From a virus, in IMG/VR virus record IMGVR_UViG_3300010400_000137, positions 1 to 21,510 of that record: a stretch of DNA of 21,510 bases; one strand, 5' to 3'. The notes below the pieces were generated by a model. That model was not told where the DNA came from. It did not search any database and was given only the letters and a program-made list of their open reading frames with translations. Shown piece by piece: positions 6,831 to 14,153 of the stretch. Each line of letters begins with the position of its first letter. Within the stretch, counting starts at the first letter, position 1. A program made the position numbers and the translations under genes.

Positions 6831-7126
6831 CAGAACCCCCCGCGCCGGCTCGGATCCTGCCAGCCCGTCACCGTCACCGCCTGCGCCTCATCCTTCTGGA
6901 CGAGTCGTGCGAGTCGTTCCTTCGGCCACTGCAGCAACACATCCACCGCTTTCTTCGCAGCAATCACCTGCCGCATCTTGTTGGCCGCCAGCGCATCATC
7001 GGTGTCGTTCAACGCCGTCTCCAGATGCCGGTTGATCTGTTCCTGCCATTCTCGGGTAGCGTGCTCCACGAACAACTGCCAGCCGGGCGATTTCAGGAGG
7101 TTGTCTAGGTCTTCGCGTTGACTCAT
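6830..7126 (-). CDS. Small helical phage protein near portal
   Basis: A 98-residue, probably all-helical protein (LLKSPGWQLFVEHATREWQEQ, then an Ala/Lys-rich region and DVLLQWPKERLARLVQ). I recall similar small proteins next to portal genes in podovirus-like genomes, without a known role. I chose the ATG at 7124-7126 because it overlaps the methyltransferase stop as ATGA. A role in portal or head assembly is inferred from position. Confidence 0.6.
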   Translation of the reverse strand: MSQREDLDNLLKSPGWQLFVEHATREWQEQINRHLETALNDTDDALAANKMRQVIAAKKAVDVLLQWPKERLARLVQKDEAQAVTVTGWQDPSRRGGF

Positions 7127-7719
7127 AGCGCTTTCTGCATCCACACCGCCGCGTAATACCACCGTGCGTGCGGGGCCACCGTCGGAGGCCGGATCTGCTC
7201 CCCCTCCTGATTCGCATAGAACTGTGCCCGACGTGCTGGCGCAAACGGCGTCACCAATCGCTCAGTGAGGGCGGCTTCGTCATAGACGCGGCACTTGGTC
7301 CCCACCACCCGGTAGCCGGTCGGGTCATACGGGACATCGGCATAGAACCAGCCCCCCGGCTTGAGCCACCGTGCCGCACGGGCCACAGCCACCGAATCGC
7401 CGTCCACGTGGCACGGATCCTCGTTGTAATGCCCAAGCCCGATATGCTCCACGCTGCTGATACCAACAACCGCATCGAAGCTAGCCGGGGGAAAGTCATG
7501 GACCAGCACGTCTCCCTGAATCGTCAACCCTTTACGGTCACACGCGCGCCAATCAATGCCGGTCAACTGCAAGTCCGGCCGCGCTTCCAACACCAACGAC
7601 ATCCAGTCGAGCTCCGCACAGCCGATTTCGAGCACCCGTGCATACGGCGGGAAGTCGAACTCCTTGAGCTTGTAGACGCCTTCCCAGATGTTCCAACACG
7701 CATCACCGCCTTTGCCCAT
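7123..7719 (-). CDS. Class I SAM-dependent methyltransferase inserted in head operon
   Basis: A 198-residue methyltransferase: ARVLEIGCAELDWMS (27-41) is motif I, LTGIDWR (52-58) ends strand 2, and FDAVVGISSVEHIGLGHY (81-98) is the motif IV region with the SVEH signature of sugar/polyketide-type methyltransferases. RWLKPGGWFYADVPY follows, as in Methyltransf_11 proteins. It lies three bases after the portal stop and couples by ATGA to the next gene, so it is an insertion in the otherwise standard portal-to-scaffold order. No clear ribosome site is visible. The substrate could be a virion protein, nucleic acid or a sugar; none can be chosen from sequence. Confidence 0.75.
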   Translation of the reverse strand: MGKGGDACWNIWEGVYKLKEFDFPPYARVLEIGCAELDWMSLVLEARPDLQLTGIDWRACDRKGLTIQGDVLVHDFPPASFDAVVGISSVEHIGLGHYNEDPCHVDGDSVAVARAARWLKPGGWFYADVPYDPTGYRVVGTKCRVYDEAALTERLVTPFAPARRAQFYANQEGEQIRPPTVAPHARWYYAAVWMQKAL

Positions 7720-7722
7720 ACG

Positions 7723-9888
7723 CTACTGGGGTCGCTGCGGGCCCTGCATCATCCCCGGTGGCGGATGCCCGAACCGTTGCGCCAATTGCTGCGCAAGCTG
7801 CGAGATGTGGTCCCCACCCCCCTGCTGCGGTGGCTGCCCCGGATGCGGTGGCCCTGCCTGTGGTGGCCCTTGTGGGGCTCCAGGCGGCCCTGGGGGCTGT
7901 CCCGGCATCCCCGGGGCGCCCATCATCGGCGGCGGGGCTGGTATCGCAGGCGGAGCCGGCATCATGTTTAATTGCCCCTGCTGCATCAGATCCTGCGCCG
8001 GTGACCCGAGGAACGCCTGTGGGCTCGGAATGTTGAACAGGTGCAGGAAGTAGCGCCCCATCGCCCGTGCCGCTTGTGGCGTCTGGAACATCGGCGCCAG
8101 CATCGGGAATGCCTGCACCAGCATCGGCATCACCTGCAGCGCCTGCCCAAAACTACTCCGCTGTTTCGCCTTGTCGGCGGTCTCGACGCTGCCATGCGGC
8201 TTGAACCGATACGCACCGTCCAGCAGTTCTGCCGTCACCCGCTTATCAGGCAGATACTGGTCGATGCTGACGCCGCGCCCCTCGAGGTTCCCGATGACAC
8301 TCGACGGCATGTCCACGCCTTCGGGCGAATCGGCCAGGGTCCGTTTCCAGATCAGGTGCCGAATCTGCCCGAGGTCTTCCATGAACTCCTGAAAGCGCCG
8401 GATGATCAGGTCCATCCGCACTTCAGACGCCGCCGTCGCCATCTGCACTTCACCCAGCGTGCGCGATTCCTCACTCACCTGGCCGGCGGCGATGTCATTC
8501 ACCCCGACGATTCTTTCGGCGTTCCGCTCCACCATCTGAATGTGCGTGAACACACTCTGCGTGAGGTCGGGCACCGTCACCGGTTCCACTTCCCGCATGT
8601 CCCGCACGTCAATCACCGCCCGCGGCCCCCACGGCTGCTCTTCCGGATCCCAGAGTGCTCCGGTGAGCCGTTTGACCGGCGCCTGCACCACCATCGCCGC
8701 CCGATCCGCGGCCATGTTGCGCCACGCCGTGTGCTCTTCGCAGGTGGTGATTAATTTGTGCCCGACCAGTGACAGCCCCTCCGTGACCCGATCCGTGCGC
8801 GGGAACAGAATCACCGGCAGGAACCGGCTCCGCTCAATGTCATCGTGCTGCACCCGTAGTAGCACGTTCTGGTTCAGGCTCAACGTGACCAGATACCACC
8901 GCGCGCCACGGAGCTCGGGCTTCACCGGGCCTACGCTGTATTGCGTCATCAGCGCATCGAGGTCCACCAACACCAGCCCTTCCCAGAGCTCTTTCTCGGA
9001 CGTCACCCCATCCTGCGGCGCCACTCCCATCCCTGAGCGGGTCAGTCCGTCGGTGGGTTCCCGGTCTCCGACGTTGGTGAGACTGTCGACCGCGTCTTTG
9101 TCGTAGATGGGGTTGGGGCCGATGGCGTTGCGTTGGATGTCAGGGAGCCGGCGCCAGAAGCGCTTGAAGTAGCCCCAGATTTCGTTCTGATCGCGCGCAT
9201 GTCCAGGGAGGATGGCTGAATCGCGGTAAGGAATGATGCGATAGCAGGGTCCGACTCGAACTGGCTCAGGGACATCCACCACGGTAACAGCCGTGAACTG
9301 CTGGTTGCCGGTGGCTTCCACGAATTTGCCATCCTCGCCTTTCTGGAGGCTCGGTTTCCCATCCGGCCCATACACCAGCCCGCCCGTCATCGGGTCCATT
9401 TCCACCGCGGCGTTGATGGTCTTCCGCACCACCCGGTATTCCGTGCCCTCGTAGACTTCCAGTAACCCTCGCGGTTCAATCAGGCTGATGGCGAGCAGCC
9501 GGTCAATGACACTCTGCAGCCGCTCTTCTTCCGCCTTCCACTGATGGAACTCTTCGACAAACGGCGCTTTATCCGTGGCGGTGCCCCAGCCTTCCACCGT
9601 CCAGATCGGGTCGGTGAAGATGGTCCGCATCGCTCGCGCCACGATCGCATCCACCTTCTCCGCGGCCAGATACGTGGTCAGGTCCGCGGCATCCACCCAT
9701 GGCGCCCGGCGCCCGGTGCGTGTGCGTGCCTGCTCATAGACCCGGTGCCAGTATTCGACGTCGGTTTCTGCTGTGGCTTTGGCGTTCAGCCCGTTCTGGA
9801 GTTCGTCCACCAGCCACAAGCAGAGGGTCTTCCGCTGCTCAGCGTTCAGATCGACGTCGAACGGGTTCCGGGGCTTGCGCTTGCTCAC
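7723..9888 (-). CDS. Portal protein
   Basis: A 721-residue protein in portal position directly after the terminase genes. The N-terminal part (VEYWHRVYEQARTRTGRRAPWVDAADLTTY) and the VDAIVARAMRTIF region are typical of long podovirus-type portals that form the dodecameric DNA gate of the head; a long alpha-rich middle carries RNMAADRAAM and IVGVNDIAAGQ blocks. The last 100 residues are Pro/Gly/Gln/Met-rich with collagen-like GPPGAPQGPP runs, an unusual low-complexity tail. I chose the GTG at 9886-9888, which overlaps the preceding stop as GTGA and has GGAAG eight bases upstream; a GTG six bases earlier is possible. Confidence 0.8.
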   Translation of the reverse strand: MSKRKPRNPFDVDLNAEQRKTLCLWLVDELQNGLNAKATAETDVEYWHRVYEQARTRTGRRAPWVDAADLTTYLAAEKVDAIVARAMRTIFTDPIWTVEGWGTATDKAPFVEEFHQWKAEEERLQSVIDRLLAISLIEPRGLLEVYEGTEYRVVRKTINAAVEMDPMTGGLVYGPDGKPSLQKGEDGKFVEATGNQQFTAVTVVDVPEPVRVGPCYRIIPYRDSAILPGHARDQNEIWGYFKRFWRRLPDIQRNAIGPNPIYDKDAVDSLTNVGDREPTDGLTRSGMGVAPQDGVTSEKELWEGLVLVDLDALMTQYSVGPVKPELRGARWYLVTLSLNQNVLLRVQHDDIERSRFLPVILFPRTDRVTEGLSLVGHKLITTCEEHTAWRNMAADRAAMVVQAPVKRLTGALWDPEEQPWGPRAVIDVRDMREVEPVTVPDLTQSVFTHIQMVERNAERIVGVNDIAAGQVSEESRTLGEVQMATAASEVRMDLIIRRFQEFMEDLGQIRHLIWKRTLADSPEGVDMPSSVIGNLEGRGVSIDQYLPDKRVTAELLDGAYRFKPHGSVETADKAKQRSSFGQALQVMPMLVQAFPMLAPMFQTPQAARAMGRYFLHLFNIPSPQAFLGSPAQDLMQQGQLNMMPAPPAIPAPPPMMGAPGMPGQPPGPPGAPQGPPQAGPPHPGQPPQQGGGDHISQLAQQLAQRFGHPPPGMMQGPQRPQ

Positions 9889-9986
9889 TTGCACTTCTTC
9901 CCGCCCTTGGGTTTCCCCGCAGGCTTCGGGACCGTCTTCTTCACGCCATCAGAGAGGGCTGGGAACGTGCCGCCTACTTGTGCCAT
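9885..9986 (-). CDS. 33-residue basic peptide
   Basis: A short gene with a plausible ribosome site (GGAAGGA ten bases before the ATG). The peptide has an uncharged N-terminus followed by a Lys/Pro/Gly-rich tail ending GKPKGGKKCK. Its stop overlaps the portal GTG as GTGA, the coupling seen across the genome, which is the main reason to accept it. The function is unknown; a nucleic-acid or virion interior association would fit the charge. It might instead be only a translational leader for the portal gene. Confidence 0.5.
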   Translation of the reverse strand: MAQVGGTFPALSDGVKKTVPKPAGKPKGGKKCK

Positions 9987-10050
9987 GGGTAACGTATCCT
10001 TCCGTGCCGTGCTGAGATAGAACCGCGCTGAGCCTGAGCCCTTCGGCCGC

Positions 10051-10305
10051 TCACTGGCCACGAAGCAACTCCACGACGCGCTGTGCGATTCGCTCGACAT
10101 CCTCATCCGAGAGCCGCCGCTTCGCCGTGACTACTGGCCCCTCCCACTCCCATTGCCCGTAGTTCACATGACGAAGACGTCCCTGCGCTCTACCAGTCAC
10201 ACAATACTGGCATGTGCATTCCGAGCCATTCGGTGCTGGCGCATCTTCATCCACGAACTCGTCCAGCGCCTTCATCAATTGCTGCTCTGGTGTCAGATCA
10301 GCCAT
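10051..10305 (-). CDS. Small hypothetical protein with CxCxxC motif
   Basis: An 84-residue protein. A helical acidic N-terminus (LTPEQQLMKALDEFVDED) precedes CTCQYC near residue 30, then a Trp/Tyr patch and a C-terminal helix (LSDEDVERIAQRVVELLRG). The ATG at 10303-10305 is preceded by GGTGGGT and overlaps the terminase end by eight bases. It is not recognised. About 64 bases without an obvious gene separate it from the 33-residue peptide. Confidence 0.6.
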   Translation of the reverse strand: MADLTPEQQLMKALDEFVDEDAPAPNGSECTCQYCVTGRAQGRLRHVNYGQWEWEGPVVTAKRRLSDEDVERIAQRVVELLRGQ

Positions 10306-11767
10306 ACCCACCCCGTCCCGCACTCACCGGCTTCCGATCCGCCAGGTCATAGTCCTTCTGGCTGTATTTGAGCTGCTGCCGGTGCACCCGACTCGCATGG
10401 CGGTTGCTCTGCTCCACACTCGGTTGCGCCCCGCCGAAGTTCAGCTCGAGGTATTCGGTGGCGTTCTGCCCGTGCTCGTACCAGCCGTCTTTCTTGGCCT
10501 TCCGCACCTGCTTGGAGCCCACGGACACGAAGTGCTCATCCCAGACGTAACCCGCTTCAAAGCCGTCCGCCAGGAAGCTCCAGGGCCGCACCGTGTCTGG
10601 GGTGACAATCAACCAGCGGTTGGGGTTGCTCTCGATGCTGAACGCTTCCCCGCGTGGGGTACGTTTCCGCATGTAGCCGGCGAGCCGTTCGATCATCGCC
10701 AACCGCACATCCGGGGCGTTGCTGTTGTCCTTCCACGTCGCATAGATGCCGTGGTCCTGCAACACCTTGACCCCGTTGTTCCGCACCCCCTGCGAGTTGT
10801 CATGGCTGCCGGCGGGGTCACAGCAGGTCTGCACGGCCAGCGCGTGGGGGAACCACTCGGCCCGGTAGCGCAGGATCATCGGGGCAAAATCCTCGAGGTA
10901 GAGGTTCTGCCCCATCAGACCCCCGAGCAGCTGTAACTGGTTCCACGGCGTGAACTGGCCCCACACCACGCAGGGATGGTGCTTCCCGAAGTCCAGCGAC
11001 TCACACAGGGTGAGGTCGGGGTTCATGCTCAGCGGCTTCAGGTGCAGCGCGCGGTCATACATCGGCGCCAGGCCCTTCTCAGGATCCCCGCCATACACCG
11101 GCTTCCCGATGACGTTCAGCCCGCGCCGGCCAAGGACCGCACTTCTGTGCTTCGGGTGGCTCGCCGGATACGCCTGCTCGAGTGCCGGGATAGTCTCCGG
11201 GGGCAGGTTGTGCGCGTTGGCGTGGATCGGCGCGCTGTAATACTTCCGCCCGCGGAGGTTATTGGCCTCGGGGAACTCCCGCGCCAGCCAGTGGTTCTCA
11301 TCCGGCGGGTTCGGGGTCAGCAGCATCTGGTGCGGCATCCCCGCCTGACTCAGCCGGCCAATCAGCTCGAGGAAAATGTCGTGTGGCAGTTCCTCGCCCT
11401 GATCCACGTAGATGCCGGCCAACGTCATACCGCGTAACTTGGCATAGCGTGACACCTGATCCTGGGCCTTCAGCCCGAAGATGTAGACCGTGGAGCCATT
11501 CGGCAACACGTCGCACATCTCGGCAGGATCCCAGGCCGGGGTCACCCCAACCGTGTGGAGCAGTTGCCGCCACGGTGGTTTCAGTTTGGATTGGGTGTCG
11601 CCATCGCCATAGCGGCAGATCAGCCACTTGATGCCGGGATGGTCAATGCAGCTTTTGTAGACCTTCCACAGCGCGGCGGTGGTCTTCCCTGAGCGGAAGG
11701 CCCCTTCCAGATCGATGTGCCGGGTCTCGTCCGCCATGAAGTCAGCCACGACGCCCTTGAACACCAT
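10298..11767 (-). CDS. terL: Terminase large subunit
   Basis: The packaging motor ATPase and nuclease that cuts and pumps DNA into the prohead through the portal. The 489-residue protein has Walker A GAFRSGKT (22-29), Walker B GIYVD (118-122) with the catalytic EE at 125-126, a coupling motif TPNPP (151-155), and the RNase H-like nuclease start ESLDFGKHHP with Asp259. A second acidic candidate is in CCDPAGSH. The ATG at 11765-11767 follows GAGGTGAGA; an upstream GTG is less likely. The length is normal. It lies between the small terminase gene and the portal operon, the classic order. Confidence 0.93.
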   Translation of the reverse strand: MVFKGVVADFMADETRHIDLEGAFRSGKTTAALWKVYKSCIDHPGIKWLICRYGDGDTQSKLKPPWRQLLHTVGVTPAWDPAEMCDVLPNGSTVYIFGLKAQDQVSRYAKLRGMTLAGIYVDQGEELPHDIFLELIGRLSQAGMPHQMLLTPNPPDENHWLAREFPEANNLRGRKYYSAPIHANAHNLPPETIPALEQAYPASHPKHRSAVLGRRGLNVIGKPVYGGDPEKGLAPMYDRALHLKPLSMNPDLTLCESLDFGKHHPCVVWGQFTPWNQLQLLGGLMGQNLYLEDFAPMILRYRAEWFPHALAVQTCCDPAGSHDNSQGVRNNGVKVLQDHGIYATWKDNSNAPDVRLAMIERLAGYMRKRTPRGEAFSIESNPNRWLIVTPDTVRPWSFLADGFEAGYVWDEHFVSVGSKQVRKAKKDGWYEHGQNATEYLELNFGGAQPSVEQSNRHASRVHRQQLKYSQKDYDLADRKPVSAGRGGYG

Positions 11768-11816
11768 TCTCACCTCGCGCACGGTCTATCCATACGGTGA
11801 GAGGGTGTCATTTTTC

Positions 11817-12092
11817 CTAAGGATTCCGGTGCAGTTCGATTACGACCTTCGCCGGCAGATTGTCGTCATTCGGCACCGTGAAGGTGAGCTCCCCGCGGGC
11901 TTCATCCGGCCAGCCCCGTTTGGCGAGGGCCTCCCACGCCTGGACATCCCCGGCATTGGCTTTCGCGGCGAGGGCATCGACGGCAGTCTGTCGTTGGACA
12001 GGCTTCCAGCGGGCACGAATCAGTTCAGCGAGCGAGTCGCCTTTGTGGGGGCGGCCTTTGGGGTTACCGCTGCGACCTTTGGCAAACGGCAT
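11817..12092 (-). CDS. DUF5681-type protein, probable terminase small subunit
   Basis: A 91-residue protein with the N-terminal signature FAKGRSGNPKGRP (3-15), which defines DUF5681 proteins often found next to terminase genes, then a helical LAELIRARWKPVQRQTAVDALAAKANAGDVQAWEALAKRGW. The combination with terL immediately downstream (49-base gap) makes a DNA-recognising small terminase likely. No strong ribosome site is visible before the ATG. Confidence 0.75.
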   Translation of the reverse strand: MPFAKGRSGNPKGRPHKGDSLAELIRARWKPVQRQTAVDALAAKANAGDVQAWEALAKRGWPDEARGELTFTVPNDDNLPAKVVIELHRNP

Positions 12093-12131
12093 TGTTTGGG
12101 GATTGTTTTCTGCCCCTCCAGAATAGACGGG

Positions 12132-12338
12132 TTATGTGGACGTCGAAAGAGGGTGTTTTCGGTTTGGGTCGGTTTGGACTAGTCGGATTTCATCGAGGGA
12201 GGATTTCCACACGCGCCAATGACCGGAAGGCAGCTTCACACAGCGCAGGAGTTCGCAGCGGCAATACTTCTTGATGGTCTTGGGAGCGACTCCGATGAGG
12301 TCGGCCGCCGCGTTGAGCCGGAGGAGTTCATCATTCAT
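12132..12338 (-). CDS. Small HTH regulator (MerR/excisionase-like)
   Basis: A 68-residue protein with an N-terminal helix-turn-helix of the MerR/excisionase type: LNAAADLIGVAPKTIKKYCRCELL followed by a wing-like LPSGHWRVWKSSLDEI. GGAGAG precedes the ATG. It is the first gene of the left-going morphogenesis block and sits across the control region from the plus-strand island, so it likely regulates one or both divergent promoters. A directionality-factor role is possible but no integrase is seen. Confidence 0.75.
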   Translation of the reverse strand: MNDELLRLNAAADLIGVAPKTIKKYCRCELLRCVKLPSGHWRVWKSSLDEIRLVQTDPNRKHPLSTST

Positions 12339-12371
12339 GTCGGCTCTCCAGGGGTGGGATCGGGACGGTGG

Positions 12372-12395
12372 AACATTCGCATAATTCCTAATGTT
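12372..12395. promoter_or_regulatory. Inverted repeat, candidate operator
   Basis: AACATT at 12372-12377 and AATGTT at 12390-12395 form a perfect six-base inverted repeat with a 12-base AT-rich spacer, so the half-sites are 18 bases apart centre to centre. It lies between the divergent HTH gene and the plus-strand promoter, inside the predicted minus-strand promoter. A dimeric repressor could bind here; the local HTH protein is the natural candidate. Confidence 0.4.
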
Positions 12396-12410
12396 TTACC
12401 CACTTGACAA
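12381..12410 (-). promoter_or_regulatory. Candidate minus-strand promoter for the HTH/terminase block
   Basis: Read on the minus strand, TTGTCA (12410 to 12405) and AATTAT (12386 to 12381) are 18 bases apart, five and four matches to the sigma70 boxes. The -35 overlaps the -35 of the plus-strand promoter on the other strand, so the two promoters could exclude each other. This is weaker than its plus-strand partner. Confidence 0.35.
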
Positions 12411-12432
12411 ACCTAAGCGGTTAGACTATATT
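12404..12432 (+). promoter_or_regulatory. Near-consensus sigma70 promoter, probably leaderless
   Basis: A perfect TTGACA (12404-12409), a 17-base spacer and TATATT (12427-12432, five of six matches). The spacer contains an imperfect AACC/GGTT inverted repeat (12410-12422). Only seven bases separate the -10 from the ATG at 12440, so transcription should begin at or next to the start codon, giving a leaderless or almost leaderless mRNA for the plus-strand island. Confidence 0.8.
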
Positions 12433-12439
12433 CTTACTC

Positions 12440-12652
12440 ATGATGAACACGAAAACGGAACTGACCGCCGAGCAACTGAACGCCCTCACCATGTATGCCG
12501 CCACGAATGGCCGCACGTGGAAGTCTCAACTGTGGAACGAATGGATGAACGCCTGCCAGGGCATCAGCGATCCCGACCAACAGTCGCTTCTGCAGCAAGT
12601 ACGCAACACCTTCGGCCCGAGCTGGCTGAAGTCCTTCCGGCTGGGTCGCTAA
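12440..12652 (+). CDS. Conserved small phage hypothetical protein
   Basis: A 70-residue protein (ATG ATG start) with LTAEQLNALTMYAATNGRTWKS at the N-terminus and LQQVRNTFGPSWLKSFRL at the C-terminus, a pattern I recall from small phage and plasmid proteins of unknown function. It is the first gene of the plus-strand island. With the promoter -10 ending seven bases before the ATG there is no room for a ribosome site, so translation is probably leaderless. Its stop TAA is immediately followed by the next ATG. Confidence 0.7.
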   Translation: MMNTKTELTAEQLNALTMYAATNGRTWKSQLWNEWMNACQGISDPDQQSLLQQVRNTFGPSWLKSFRLGR

Positions 12653-12943
12653 ATGACCCACTGGCTCACGACAGCCCCGAATCCGCGCGTCCCTGCGACT
12701 GGCTATGACGCCGGTCAACGAGGCTGGCGACTGCACGCGATTGAAGCCCCGGAAGACGCCACGGTCGGATTCGTGAGTGGCCTGCGATCTGCCTGTGGCA
12801 TCAGACCACGACACGGCTGGTCCTTGGATCTGTTCATTGACCGACGCTGCACTCACTGTGAACGCCGTCTCGGCCTGCCACTTTCCGAAGAGAACAGATT
12901 CTCGGTGGAACTCAGAGCCGAACGTCGCGCGAGGATTCGCTGA
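12653..12943 (+). CDS. Small putative zinc-binding hypothetical protein
   Basis: A 96-residue protein whose second half has SACGIRPRHGWSLDLFIDRR followed by CTHCERRLG, giving three cysteines that could bind zinc with a nearby histidine. The charged C-terminus is Arg-rich. The ATG directly follows the stop of the upstream gene, and its own TGA directly precedes the next ATG, so the three island genes form one transcript. No family name is known to me. Confidence 0.65.
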   Translation: MTHWLTTAPNPRVPATGYDAGQRGWRLHAIEAPEDATVGFVSGLRSACGIRPRHGWSLDLFIDRRCTHCERRLGLPLSEENRFSVELRAERRARIR

Positions 12944-13066
12944 ATGGCGAAGAATCCCAACGCCGTGGCCCTCGGCCGCAAGGGTGGCAAAGCCAAGAGC
13001 GCCGCGAAGACTGCAGCCGTCCGCCTGAACGGAGCCAAAGGTGGACGGCCCAAGAAACAGCCCTGA
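12944..13066 (+). CDS. 40-residue basic protein with AT-hook-like end
   Basis: A short Lys/Ala/Gly-rich protein: ALGRKGGKAKSAAKTAAVR in the middle and GAKGGRPKKQP at the end, where GGRPKK resembles the GRP core of an AT-hook minor-groove binder. It starts directly after the previous TGA. It ends only two bases from the stop of the convergent minus-strand gene. DNA or RNA binding is inferred from charge. Confidence 0.55.
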   Translation: MAKNPNAVALGRKGGKAKSAAKTAAVRLNGAKGGRPKKQP

Positions 13067-13068
13067 TC

Positions 13069-13575
13069 TCATAGGGTGGGATCGGGGGAGGCGGTGAGGG
13101 CGGCGTGTAGTTGGTCGATGCGAATCCACAGATGCTTCCCTGCCATCACTTCCTCGCTGCCGTCGTGGGGCACGGCCACGATGTAGCAGCGGTTCATGTA
13201 GTCCTCGCCCATATCGTTGCAGTGCTGGAGCTTGTAGCGCGGGAGTTTTTCAATCGCGGCGCGCAGCCCCTCCCCGGTGGGGACGGCAGGGGCTATGAGA
13301 CGTCCGTCCTGATGACCGAACATGGTCTCTTCAGCACCGGCGTCCGAGCGATGATCCGGTGTAGCATTCGCAACAACTCTCGCCTGCACGCTTCCCGTCT
13401 GCGTTGCCTCGGTGACAGTTTCCGCTTCTTCATGCTGCTCCTCCTGGTGGGGCACGGGGACGGCGAGCAGGGCGGCGAGGTCATCGGCACAGGTTCTCGG
13501 CGTCATCGGCTGTTGATAATCGCCATACGAACCCATGCGCCACCATTCGATCAATGCTTGGAGTTGCTCCCGCAT
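13069..13575 (-). CDS. Phage hypothetical protein
   Basis: A 168-residue protein with an N-terminal helix and Trp-rich patch (LQALIEWWRMGSYG), TCADDLAALLAVPVP, a Glu/Thr-rich low-complexity middle, and a C-terminal part with LPRYKLQHCNDMGEDYMNRCYIVAVPH and HLWIRIDQLHAAL. I recall the N-terminal pattern from other phage hypotheticals. It is the last gene of the right minus-strand block, immediately after the TGA of its upstream neighbour. Confidence 0.6.
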   Translation of the reverse strand: MREQLQALIEWWRMGSYGDYQQPMTPRTCADDLAALLAVPVPHQEEQHEEAETVTEATQTGSVQARVVANATPDHRSDAGAEETMFGHQDGRLIAPAVPTGEGLRAAIEKLPRYKLQHCNDMGEDYMNRCYIVAVPHDGSEEVMAGKHLWIRIDQLHAALTASPDPTL

Positions 13576-13863
13576 TCACGCCTCCTGCTGGGTGAGCCGC
13601 TGGATAATCGCCAACAGATCACGCACGATGTCGTCCGACGAGTCGAAGTGCCATTGTCCGCCTAGCGTGCGCATCCATGCGGTCTGCGAACACGTCGAGT
13701 GCCGCCGCCGCTGAATCTCCGCAATCCGCTGCTGCTCGGCCTCAGTCAACGTCGGCACCTGTTTCTTCCCAGCGAAATAGCCGGCTTCGTACAGTTTTCC
13801 ATCGCGGGCCATCTGCGCGTTCTGGGCGTCTCGGTCCTCAATCGTGCAGTCCGGTTCGGTCAT
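13576..13863 (-). CDS. Small hypothetical protein
   Basis: A 95-residue protein: KLYEAGYFAGKKQVPTLTEAE is followed by a helical QQRIAEIQRRRHSTCSQ, and the C-terminus is DIVRDLLAIIQRLTQ. The ATG at 13861-13863 overlaps the preceding stop as ATGA; a much longer reading of the frame covers upstream genes and is rejected. The function is unknown. Confidence 0.6.
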   Translation of the reverse strand: MTEPDCTIEDRDAQNAQMARDGKLYEAGYFAGKKQVPTLTEAEQQRIAEIQRRRHSTCSQTAWMRTLGGQWHFDSSDDIVRDLLAIIQRLTQQEA

Positions 13864-14153
13864 GCCGCCTGCCCTTTCCGTTGCGGGTGATATGCCGCTT
13901 GATACCCACTGCGATACCCGACAAGGAGTGCTTCTCGCAACAGTCCCTGTTCCCGCTCGGTGAGCGCTCCGAACCGGGCCGCCATGCGCGCATCCCACTT
14001 CGCTTTGTGAAACGCTTTCAGGCTGGCTGAGCGCTTCTTGTTCGCTTCCGGGGTATGGCTGCAGGTGTTGTCGGCCTGCAGTCCTCTCCGGTGATGGCCT
14101 CGTACCCAACGATGTTCCACGAGTCGTCCACAGCCACACGCACAGCCAGTCAT
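13860..14153 (-). CDS. Small CxCGCG zinc-knuckle-like protein
   Basis: A 97-residue protein starting TGCACGCGRLVEHRWVRGHH, a short Cys/His motif seen at the N-terminus of various phage proteins and HNH-type nucleases, then a basic helix (ANKKRSASLKAFHKAKW) reminiscent of NUMOD-type DNA-binding segments, and an Arg/Ala-rich helix. There is no complete HNH catalytic set. Both ends overlap neighbours by ATGA. A DNA-binding accessory role is likely but unproven. Confidence 0.6.
   Translation of the reverse strand: MTGCACGCGRLVEHRWVRGHHRRGLQADNTCSHTPEANKKRSASLKAFHKAKWDARMAARFGALTEREQGLLREALLVGYRSGYQAAYHPQRKGQAA

Noticed and set aside
12132-12338. Excisionase of an integrated prophage
   Set aside because: The HTH type fits, but no integrase or attachment site is in the window, so a plain regulator is the safer call.
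13064-13071. Possible bidirectional terminator between the convergent genes
   Set aside because: Only two bases separate the stops, and I found no GC stem with a T run there.
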